Shown: positions 1 to 6,736 of the stretch, in pieces
Numbering within the stretch: position 1 is the stretch's first letter
Layout of the letters: every line of letters starts with the position of its first letter
From: Fulvivirga marina
Lineage (GTDB): Bacteria; Bacteroidota; Bacteroidia; Cytophagales; Cyclobacteriaceae
DNA: 38,357 bases
Assembly: GCF_016775155.1 (NCBI RefSeq)
Contig: NZ_JAEUGD010000041.1
Span: forward strand, 1 to 38,357
Direction: 5' to 3'
Program-made: the position numbers and the translations under genes
Notes under the pieces: model-generated
Told to the model about the DNA's origin: nothing
The model's database searches: none
What the model saw: only the letters and a program-made list of their open reading frames with translations

Positions 1-20
1 AATTACGCAACTCTTAAAGT

Positions 21-66
21 GGCATAGTAACACCGAAATGACTGGCATAGTCCGACCGAAATAACC
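21..66. repeat. Two 23-bp direct repeats, possible IS21-type terminus
   Basis: Two adjacent 23-bp units (21-43 and 44-66) share 18 of 23 positions, each beginning GGCATAGT and containing ACCGAAAT. The reading frame of the neighbouring transposase stops matching its family exactly where these repeats begin (about position 68). Multiple short terminal repeats of this kind are typical of IS21-family ends. The body of such an element would lie left of the window, so the assignment is inference from pattern only. Confidence 0.35.
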
Positions 67-266
67 AATGATCATGGAAACGCGATTGCCATGCAAAATC
101 TGCATGTATTTTCCGGCATTCGAACGTGGTTCGCCCCCTGTACCATCGTACGATTTTCGACAGGTTGTCGTGCAACATGGGATTTTTATTACCGGTTATT
201 CCGCCAGGTGGGTTGGGTGATTCTGGATGGGGTTGTGATCCGAATTCCGGTTGATCCGGTTCCACC

Positions 267-306
267 ACGTTGGTAGAGACGCGATTAATCGCGTCTCTAC
301 CAACGT
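267..306. repeat. Perfect 40-bp REP-like palindrome inside the RAYT frame
   Basis: Positions 267-286 are the exact reverse complement of 287-306, centre between 286 and 287, with the core GAGACGCGATTAATCGCGTC. It lies in the RAYT reading frame without interrupting it and is read there as VGRDAINRVSTNVV. The GTAGAGACGCG...CGCGTCTCTAC type of palindrome is a known dispersed REP-like sequence in several phyla. Here it sits within the enzyme family thought to move such sequences. Confidence 0.85.
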
Positions 307-749
307 CCCCAACCAATAACCCATCGCCATCGTCCACATCCCGTCCAAACCCACCATCCGGTTTATCAATAATCACAATCCCATGAACATGATTGGGCAT
401 AACAATATGATTGCCCAATTTGGCAAACGGAAATTGATCGGGAATTTTCAACCAACATTCATGGGACATATGGTATCGTCACCGCGAGGCACGAAGCGGT
501 CCCCATATTCTAAGCTCTGCTCTTCTTATAATTTGGAGACTATTTGCCTACTGATTTCTGCAGCCATAATCCCAGAATGATGCACGTGCAGAGGCAATAC
601 GGTATTTGTTTTGGTAGGTGTCGGACATGGATACTTTCTATATACGTTTTAATTTCATGTATAGAAAATGTGCTTTTTCTATACATGTATACTTTTAAAA
701 TAGATGTGTAAACCTATGGGGAGGGGTTACTGTGGAGATTCTCCTGAAA

Positions 750-773
750 CAAAAAAACCGCGAAATTCGCGGT
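750..773 (-). terminator. Rho-independent terminator of the TAC cluster
   Basis: On the minus strand ACCGCG-AATTT-CGCGGT forms a GC-rich hairpin followed immediately by seven T residues (the A-run at 751-757 of the plus strand). It lies 31 bases after the stop of the small gene at 804 and is the first terminator met after the KAP/toxin/antitoxin/SecB-like genes, so it probably ends that transcript. Confidence 0.75.
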
Positions 774-803
774 CTTAAATCTATCTTTTTATTTCAATAA
801 ATC

Positions 804-950
804 TTAAAATGCAGGAGTATAACCTTTAATATACTCTGGCTTATACTCTTTAACCGAGGATAAATATTTCTTAGTATCAACTATTCCTTTCTTAGTTGAA
901 TTACTATCTGTATTATCAGTACTAGTTTGTTTCTTCAATTGTTTTTCCAT
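804..950 (-). CDS. Small hypothetical protein (48 aa) downstream of SecB-like gene
   Basis: An ATG at 950 opens a 48-codon frame ending with TAA at 804. The protein is highly charged: a Lys/Gln/Ser/Thr/Asn-rich first half (begins MEKQLKKQTSTDN) and a Tyr-rich second half with KYLSSVKEYKPEYIKGYTPAF-like content. It has no signal peptide or membrane segment. It starts 28 bases after the SecB-like stop and is followed by a good terminator, so it fits as the last cistron of the operon. I do not recognise a family. A small partner of the chaperone or antitoxin is possible, but that is only a guess from position. Its reality rests on start, composition and context. Confidence 0.55.
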   Translation of the reverse strand: MEKQLKKQTSTDNTDSNSTKKGIVDTKKYLSSVKEYKPEYIKGYTPAF

Positions 951-978
951 AATTAAGATTACTTATCTCACCAGAGTT

Positions 979-1410
979 TTACTCAAAAACTACATCTTCC
1001 TCTATCATCTCGGCTATGTTCATTGTAGGAAGTACAAATTGATCAAACTTCGTATTATCAAGCTTTGCATGTAATATACCCCTTGCAGTGCCAACAGTAA
1101 GTGCGGAAAGATGGATGAAAAAATCTTTCGGAATTATGTATTGACTGCTTTTTTTATCCAAAAACCTCAGAAAAGCCTTTTGTTCAATATCAAAATGACA
1201 AGAAGTTTTCAGGATTATGAATGGTCCTTTCTCGCATAAAAAGGATATCTCAAACCTAACCGCCAGGCTATGTTCTTCCTTATCGATACCAAATTTGAAG
1301 CCTGATTCAAGAGTAACTTCCTCTTTTTCTTTATAGTTGCTTTCTATCGTAGCAAATTCCTCTGTTACAATAGTTTTAATAGCAAATGGAATTATTTCGT
1401 TTTTTGACAT
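979..1410 (-). CDS. SecB-like chaperone, toxin-antitoxin associated
   Basis: This 143-residue protein resembles SecB in layout: a beta-strand-rich body (residues ~8-80) with a central FEISFLCE segment and HFDI at 72-75, followed by helices with TVGTARGILHAKL and the closing FDQFVLPTMN, the counterpart of the SecB ARG...(L/F)PxxNP-type region. SecB proteins are tetrameric holdase chaperones. A subgroup encoded next to HigBA-type pairs (as in Mycobacterium tuberculosis Rv1957) protects an aggregation-prone antitoxin. Here the gene begins 2 bases after the HTH antitoxin stop, so coupled translation and the same role are inferred. A housekeeping SecB is unlikely given this setting. Sequence similarity to classical SecB is weak, so confidence comes partly from context. 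Confidence 0.7.
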   Translation of the reverse strand: MSKNEIIPFAIKTIVTEEFATIESNYKEKEEVTLESGFKFGIDKEEHSLAVRFEISFLCEKGPFIILKTSCHFDIEQKAFLRFLDKKSSQYIIPKDFFIHLSALTVGTARGILHAKLDNTKFDQFVLPTMNIAEMIEEDVVFE

Positions 1411-1412
1411 AC

Positions 1413-1940
1413 TTATCCTTCCATTTCATAATGAGATTCTTCAGCAATCATCCTTTCCTTGCTGAACCCTTGAGCATAGATTTTTCTACTTACTTTCTGA
1501 TTCTCACTAATTTTAATACTGCTTGGGCTTTTCACAATATATGAAGTTTTAAATGTTTGCCGAACCAGTCCTTCATGAATAAAGAACATTCCTCCCTCAC
1601 TCTTCTTCACAACAATTTCATCAGAAGAAATTACAGAAATTAGCTCAATACCCAGGGCGCTTTCTATTTTGGTAATAGTTTCCAGTTTCAGGTTTTCCCT
1701 GCCCTTCAATATTTTATTCACCTGCTGCGGGCTCACCTCTAAAAGCTCTGCCAGGTTCTTTTGGCTTAGCCCCTTATCCCGCAGGGCCCGACCAATTTTG
1801 ATCGCAATTTTGGCCGATTTCCTCAACCAGGCTCTGTTAGCCTTGCGATAAGCATTGTCTTCCCTCCATTTACTATCCACGCCTTCAACCAAATAACTGT
1901 TGAAGGCTTCAATACTTTCCTTGCTTTCTCTGTTCTTCAT
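1413..1940 (-). CDS. HTH (XRE-type) antitoxin, HigA-like, with C-terminal extension
   Basis: 175 residues. A charged N-terminal segment is followed by a Cro/C1-type helix-turn-helix at about residues 46-103 (KGLSQKNLAELLEVSPQQVN, then INKILKGR-like and LETITKIESALGIEL). After it comes a 70-residue extension rich in Lys, Ser and Ile (105-175). Ordinary HigA antitoxins stop soon after the HTH. In toxin-antitoxin-chaperone systems an extra C-terminal chaperone-addiction segment binds the SecB-like partner, and the extension here is a candidate for that. The gene starts 5 bases after the toxin stop and ends 2 bases before the SecB-like start. Autorepression by the HTH is expected for the family, but no clear operator was found upstream. 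Confidence 0.8.
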   Translation of the reverse strand: MKNRESKESIEAFNSYLVEGVDSKWREDNAYRKANRAWLRKSAKIAIKIGRALRDKGLSQKNLAELLEVSPQQVNKILKGRENLKLETITKIESALGIELISVISSDEIVVKKSEGGMFFIHEGLVRQTFKTSYIVKSPSSIKISENQKVSRKIYAQGFSKERMIAEESHYEMEG

Positions 1941-1945
1941 AGATT

Positions 1946-2473
1946 TTATTCTAGATCAATAAACTTATCTGAAGCGGTGTTCAATTTTAATGCATCTCGT
2001 ACGATACTCATTTTTGTCAATTCCAAATCAGTATGTTCTCTTTCCTGCATGGTTTTGGTCAGCTTGATAGCCCCACCTGTGATAACATAACCATCAGCGA
2101 ATTTTACTGCATAAATTCTTAGCCACGTTTTGCGTTCGCTGCCTTTTGCTTTTTGTTTTTGATAATCCTTGATTTGATATTCTCTATCATTTAACGGTCG
2201 AAAAAGATTATCCAGGTTCGCTCCTTCATCTTCTTCTAAGGCTTCAAAGAGCTCATACGATTCATCATAAGTAGTGTCTACTGCCTCGTCTACGGTTATG
2301 CGCCCATAAAAACCTGATTGTAAATCAGCCTTATGTCCTTCAAAAAAATCTTGCAGCCATATAATATCAGACCAGTTATCTTGTAGTATTCTTAGAACAT
2401 GTGCAAGCTCTCCTTCCCATTGAACAGCCCATAGTTTGTTTTTAAGAGTTTCAAATATACGATGTATTAACAT
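1946..2473 (-). CDS. Probable RelE/HigB-superfamily toxin (175 aa)
   Basis: The C-terminal half carries a pattern like the RelE/HigB core: RKTWLRIYAVKFADGYVITGG, then AIKLTKTMQEREHTDLELTK, matching the usual basic residues, final strand and 'K-T-P-x-E-x-x-A' helix of ribosome-dependent mRNA endonucleases. The N-terminal ~100 residues (a W-rich, acidic region with LQDFFEGHKADLQSGFYG) are longer than in a typical ~100-residue HigB. It is first in the toxin-antitoxin-chaperone row, with the toxin-first order of HigBA. The start is an ATG at 2473, 104 bases after the KAP ATPase stop. The toxin assignment is inference from pattern and neighbours; catalytic residues cannot be named with confidence. 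Confidence 0.6.
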   Translation of the reverse strand: MLIHRIFETLKNKLWAVQWEGELAHVLRILQDNWSDIIWLQDFFEGHKADLQSGFYGRITVDEAVDTTYDESYELFEALEEDEGANLDNLFRPLNDREYQIKDYQKQKAKGSERKTWLRIYAVKFADGYVITGGAIKLTKTMQEREHTDLELTKMSIVRDALKLNTASDKFIDLE

Positions 2474-2577
2474 ATAATCAACCTACAAGTTTATTTTTAA
2501 GTTCATTTTGTGCTCTATCAGTTTCTTCACATCTCATAGGTAGTTATATATTTTCCAAGCCCTTCGCTATTAGTTCG

Positions 2578-5500
2578 TTACTTGTTTGCCGTTTTACTTA
2601 CACCTCCAAAAGAAAACCTCCTTACAAAAGGAACATGTGCATTGAACTGCGAGCCAGTGTAATTCAATAGTTCTGAAATGTGACTATTTTTTTCAATAAT
2701 GATTTTGATTTGGTTAGACCTCTCAAGAAAATCTGACAACTGCTTATCAGGCTTACTGTCAAATTCTTTGAAAAGAAAGTGAGCCTGCTCTCTGTATTTT
2801 CCAAGATTCACTGCCAAAACAAACATGATAGCCAAAAATTCTTCATTCTGCTTTATCTCATCATATCGCAACTGTTCATGAGCACGTATAATGCGATAGA
2901 TGTTAATGAAGCGTTTAATTGTTCTTGGGGTATTGCCAACCAAGCAAATTATTTGTTGTAGAAGCTCATATTCTTTGTTTGAAATTCTAAGATCTTTTGG
3001 ATGAATTCGAGAACCTTTTGCTCCGTCATTTGATCCAGGTTCAGAGTTTTCTTGAAGAGCTTCAATGACCTTTTGGAATTCATTATCACTTACCTGTTTT
3101 ATTTCTTGTGACTCTAATTCCGACTGTAACGCTTTCAGCTCTTCGGATGTAAGCTTTTCTACTTGGGTTGATGTTTCAATTTGATTTTTAAGAATCTCTT
3201 TTACCATATTTTGAGCATCATGTTCTGTTGCGTCCTTTAATTGAAAGGGTATTTGAAAGATTTTCTCCAGATATTCATCTGGCTTAATTTCTTCTCTTTC
3301 CCCCGGTGAGTCAAAATTGTTCGGGGCTTGCTGTTTGTAATTTAAGGCATTGTAAACACATCTTTTATCAATACCTACAACAACATTAAACAATGGGAAT
3401 GCCATCAATAAATGAACGGCCTGAATAACCTCTAATACTTTTGTGTCAGTGCACCTGTCAAGATCATCGATGTAGAGAATTATACGGTCAAGAGGTTTTT
3501 TAAATAATTTTGTGAGTTCATCATGTTCTTTTTTCTTATCCTTTTGTTCATTTTGGACTTCTTGCCGAGCTTTAACATCTACTTCTATATCTCTAAAAAG
3601 CTCACTAAGAGTTTCGAAATCCTTTCTTATAATTGAAATAAGACCAAGGTGAGCCTCATATGTTTTATCTCCATTCCTCCTTTTGATAAAGTTATAAAAC
3701 GCTCTTTTTGCTACAAAATGATTCAAAGTATACTCTAAATCGGTAATCTCCTGATCTATTCTATTAAGTTTACTCTGAGCCAACAACATTTCAGAGCTTT
3801 TCTCTTTTATCTGTGTCTCCAGCAGTTGAAGTCTTTGATCATAGTTAAATTTAGCCTCTTCTAACTCCTGATTATATCGATTTTTGTAATCAATAACCGG
3901 CTGAATAAGTTTCCTGAAATTTTTATACGATTGATGAAATTTCGCAAATACAGGCCCCACAATGCTGAAAAATATTGTTATATGACGAGCTGTTTCATCA
4001 ATAAAATTACTTACAAGCCCCCAAGGATTAAACCAAACAAATAGAAGAACGAGTGTTGAAAAGAAAAAAGCTAATATGTAGCGCCATGAAAAACTACTTA
4101 AATTCTCATAAAAAGTCACCCAGGATGTCAATTCCTTATACAGGACATCAGGTGAAAGCTCATTGATCCTTTCTTTTGATATACCGTATTTATTTAACTG
4201 CACCTTAATTTCATCCTCCAGAGCAACTTTCTTTCGGACGTTATCAATTATTACTTTTAAATTCTTGTTTGCAACCTCATCCAGTAAATCCTGCTTACTT
4301 TGCTTTAGTTCATCTATCTTAGTCTGGGTTTCCTGTTTCTGCTTTTGGAGCTCTTCCTTTTCATTTGTTGTAATCTTTTTTTCGGTTGATAAAATTTCCA
4401 GCTTCTCACTTAGCTTTTGTCGTATCTCTAATTTCGCGTTCTTTCCTTTACTGCTATTAGTGATGTATTCATCCAGTTTCTCAAATATACTCGCAACCAA
4501 ACCAGCCCATAGATTAGCATCAAGGTAAGACCATGCATTAAATTTAATTTGAGCTATCCCCTTACAAAACGGCTCTTCATCATTTTTCACATCAGGATCA
4601 ACATCTTCGACAAACGCCTGATTAACCGATAATTCATCAATTCGTTTGGATAACTGCTGCATAAAAAAACTCTTACCGGAGCCCCAAGGCCCGAGTAAAG
4701 CAATGGCTAGAGGGGGCTGTACTTGCCTTGAGGCAAGCAACAAGGCAAAGGCTCGGATATCATTCTCTATATCCAATAAATCCTTTGTAGAGTAGGCTAC
4801 GTCATTGTCAAAGCCTGTTAGTTTAATTTTATTTTTAATATGTTTTGTTATCTCATGCTCTATTTCATCTTCGGCTAAGAATGGGGTGCTAATGCTCAGC
4901 TCTGTGGAATTAATAATTTCCTCAAAAACAGACCTATGAACTCGCCATAGATTACCCTGAAGTTTTTCTGAATTCAAAAGTAATAAATCAAAATTTGGAA
5001 GTTGCTCTAGTTTTTTTCGAGAAACTGCCCTGGTAAATTTATACAGCAGTTTAAAGTGTACCTGATTTCTTTGAGGGTAAATCTCATAAACTTCAAAAAG
5101 TCCTTTTACCTCTCTATTTGGTGAAGCCTGAAAGCCTATAACTAAATCCCCTGGGTGGAGATTATAGAGATCAGACTTTATATCAAGATTACTAAAAACA
5201 ACATCTTCATTATAGATAGAATCTACATTAAAATCCTCTATTATTAGTCGATCCTGAGTAACGTTCAACCACCAGTAATAGTCACTGGAACGATGTAAAA
5301 TTAAATTCTCTATGGCTGCAATTTTCCGAACTTCTTTGGGATCATTGATCTCAAAAGCACTTGTAATGTTGCTTCTCACTTTTTTGTATGAATCCACTAT
5401 TGATCCCTCAGTAAAAGAATTGTCAGCTTGTTGCTTACTACCACTCCTCTCTTCTATAAGCTTCACTCCCCACTTTTCCTGAATGTCAGGATACTTATAC

Positions 5501-5880
5501 AATTCTGTTTCAATCCAACCAAGATCAAAAACCTCAAATTTTCCTGCAATTAATTTTTGCATATAGGCATTAAGCTGATTAGCTATATTTTGATGAACTC
5601 TTGAGAAAGCCACTAGTAAGTATGATAATGGCTTCAACTCTTGAACATGAAGCTCCATCTTCTTTAACAGCCTAAAGGTTTCAGTAATTTTTGTTTGTCC
5701 CAATATAGAAGCGACTACATCCGGAGCAGGGGAATTTGCTTGATTTTGCCACAGATCAGGTCCCTTCTTTCCCTTGGCAGAAAAAGGCTGCAAGTCTAAT
5801 CCAAATACTTGATTTAGAAGATCCTGTGCCAGACCTTCCTTAGATTTATCGCTTATCTCATCAAAATTAAACTTGCTCAT
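2578..5880 (-). CDS. KAP-family P-loop NTPase with EVE/PUA-like domain
   Basis: 1100 residues. (1) Residues 1-~145: an unassigned domain with a GKKGPDLW motif. (2) About 200-325: an EVE/PUA-like fold (DYYWWLN, then GDLVIGFQASPNREVKGLFEVYEI, ending with LWRVHRSVFEEI), the type linked to recognition of modified bases in McrB-like proteins. (3) KAP NTPase: Walker A GPWGSGKS (397-404), a long insertion with coiled coils and two hydrophobic segments (about 597-643), Walker B with the KAP signature ILYIDDLDRC (about 800), and the C-terminal GNTPRTIKRFINIYR helix. KAP ATPases are membrane-associated and frequent in defence loci. It lies upstream of the TAC genes on the same strand, separated by 104 bases. 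A defence role is inference. Confidence 0.85.
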   Translation of the reverse strand: MSKFNFDEISDKSKEGLAQDLLNQVFGLDLQPFSAKGKKGPDLWQNQANSPAPDVVASILGQTKITETFRLLKKMELHVQELKPLSYLLVAFSRVHQNIANQLNAYMQKLIAGKFEVFDLGWIETELYKYPDIQEKWGVKLIEERSGSKQQADNSFTEGSIVDSYKKVRSNITSAFEINDPKEVRKIAAIENLILHRSSDYYWWLNVTQDRLIIEDFNVDSIYNEDVVFSNLDIKSDLYNLHPGDLVIGFQASPNREVKGLFEVYEIYPQRNQVHFKLLYKFTRAVSRKKLEQLPNFDLLLLNSEKLQGNLWRVHRSVFEEIINSTELSISTPFLAEDEIEHEITKHIKNKIKLTGFDNDVAYSTKDLLDIENDIRAFALLLASRQVQPPLAIALLGPWGSGKSFFMQQLSKRIDELSVNQAFVEDVDPDVKNDEEPFCKGIAQIKFNAWSYLDANLWAGLVASIFEKLDEYITNSSKGKNAKLEIRQKLSEKLEILSTEKKITTNEKEELQKQKQETQTKIDELKQSKQDLLDEVANKNLKVIIDNVRKKVALEDEIKVQLNKYGISKERINELSPDVLYKELTSWVTFYENLSSFSWRYILAFFFSTLVLLFVWFNPWGLVSNFIDETARHITIFFSIVGPVFAKFHQSYKNFRKLIQPVIDYKNRYNQELEEAKFNYDQRLQLLETQIKEKSSEMLLAQSKLNRIDQEITDLEYTLNHFVAKRAFYNFIKRRNGDKTYEAHLGLISIIRKDFETLSELFRDIEVDVKARQEVQNEQKDKKKEHDELTKLFKKPLDRIILYIDDLDRCTDTKVLEVIQAVHLLMAFPLFNVVVGIDKRCVYNALNYKQQAPNNFDSPGEREEIKPDEYLEKIFQIPFQLKDATEHDAQNMVKEILKNQIETSTQVEKLTSEELKALQSELESQEIKQVSDNEFQKVIEALQENSEPGSNDGAKGSRIHPKDLRISNKEYELLQQIICLVGNTPRTIKRFINIYRIIRAHEQLRYDEIKQNEEFLAIMFVLAVNLGKYREQAHFLFKEFDSKPDKQLSDFLERSNQIKIIIEKNSHISELLNYTGSQFNAHVPFVRRFSFGGVSKTANK

Positions 5881-6109
5881 TTCAAAATTTCATTAGATTT
5901 CCTTGCCCTTCAAGAACATTATGCACTGAACCAGATATTTTTATACAGAAGATGTACAATCACAAAAGGGCTTTGGAAAATAATAAAATATTTGCAAACC
6001 GTTTCCTTTTTCTTTTCTGGACCATCTGACATTTACTTTCCCAATGACCATTTAGGGTTTCTCAAACACCTGCCTACCAAATCCCCAAAAATTCCCTTAA
6101 TTTACACCC

Positions 6110-6736
6110 ATGAATGTACGCCTGACCCAAGAGCAAAAAATCAAAGTCCTTAACTCGGAAGATGTGTATCGTGTGATGCAGCAGGTGCTGCTGCGGGAGA
6201 ATAAGATCCGCAGAAACCAAGAGCACTTCTGGGTGGTGGGGCTGGACAATAAGAATAAGATCCTTTTCATTGAGCTGATCAGCCTTGGGGCTGTCAACCG
6301 GGTGCAGGTGGCGCCGCCGGAGATTTTCAGGATGGCGATCTACAAGCTGGCAGTGCAGATGATCCTTGTGCACAACCACCCGAGCGGCGAACTCACACCA
6401 TCTGAAGGTGATAAGGATGTTACAGACAAAATGATCAAAGCGGGCCAGATGCTCAACATTGAGGTGATTGACCACCTCATCATCTCCGAAAAGGAGTATT
6501 TCAGCATGGCGGATAAGGACATTATCGAAGAACTGAAAAACAGCCACAATTATGTGCTGATGGACAGGGAAAAGGCGCTTTTGATCAGTATGAAGATTGA
6601 TGCGGCGAAGGAAAAAGGCAGTAAGGAAAATAGTGCAGAGATAGCAAGGAAGATGCTTGACAAAGGCTATGACACCAAAACCATCAAAGAATTAACCGGG
6701 CTTAGTAAGAAGGAGATTACTGCGCTGAAGGAGTAG
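6110..6736 (+). CDS. RadC-family JAB (MPN) domain protein with C-terminal tail
   Basis: 208 residues. The RadC/JAB fold occupies residues ~15-140, with the JAMM metal site HNHPSG (H88, H90), D101 in the usual spacing, and E55 in LFIELISLG as the probable general acid/base. The N-terminal helix-hairpin-helix of full-length RadC is missing, as is common in accessory copies. The tail (about 165-208: EIARKMLDKGYDTKTIKELTG, then LSKKEITALK) resembles the helix-turn-helix-like end of Rpn/PD-(D/E)XK transposase-type nucleases, an unusual addition. Biochemical function of RadC is unsettled; short RadC genes cluster in mobile and defence islands. It is divergent from the KAP gene across 229 bases. Confidence 0.85.
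   Translation: MNVRLTQEQKIKVLNSEDVYRVMQQVLLRENKIRRNQEHFWVVGLDNKNKILFIELISLGAVNRVQVAPPEIFRMAIYKLAVQMILVHNHPSGELTPSEGDKDVTDKMIKAGQMLNIEVIDHLIISEKEYFSMADKDIIEELKNSHNYVLMDREKALLISMKIDAAKEKGSKENSAEIARKMLDKGYDTKTIKELTGLSKKEITALKE

Larger units (their letters stand above)
14..628 (-). pseudogene. REP-associated tyrosine transposase (RAYT, IS200-like Y1), broken
   Basis: An open frame at 14-469 contains the HuH metal-binding signature of Y1 transposases (MPNHVHGIVII) and family-like stretches ending in FAWQSRFHDH. After that the frame runs into the 21-66 repeats and the family-typical C-terminus (RN-E-S...I..YI..NP) is lost. Upstream, 548-628 encodes the typical RAYT N-terminus (MSDTYQNKYRIASARASFWD) but ends in TAG after 26 codons. 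The 78 bases between the two pieces do not read through. So one original gene started at 628, lost or exchanged part of its N-terminal third, and was cut at its 3' end. RAYTs mobilise REP palindromes; this copy should be inactive. Whether the Tyr-containing catalytic helix survives cannot be decided by eye. Confidence 0.8.

Noticed and set aside
4163-4528. Plus-strand 121-codon frame rich in Ser/Phe
   Set aside because: Lies fully antisense to the coiled-coil insertion of the KAP gene; its Ser/Phe/Leu composition is the shadow of Glu/Lys codons.
2578-5880. SMC/RecN-like or bacteriophage tape-measure identity for the coiled-coil ATPase
   Set aside because: Walker B is the KAP form IDDLDRC with a membrane insertion and the NTPRTIKRFINIYR end; no ABC signature motif.
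6074-6547. Minus-strand 157-codon frame
   Set aside because: Antisense to the RadC gene, which has clear JAMM residues on the plus strand.
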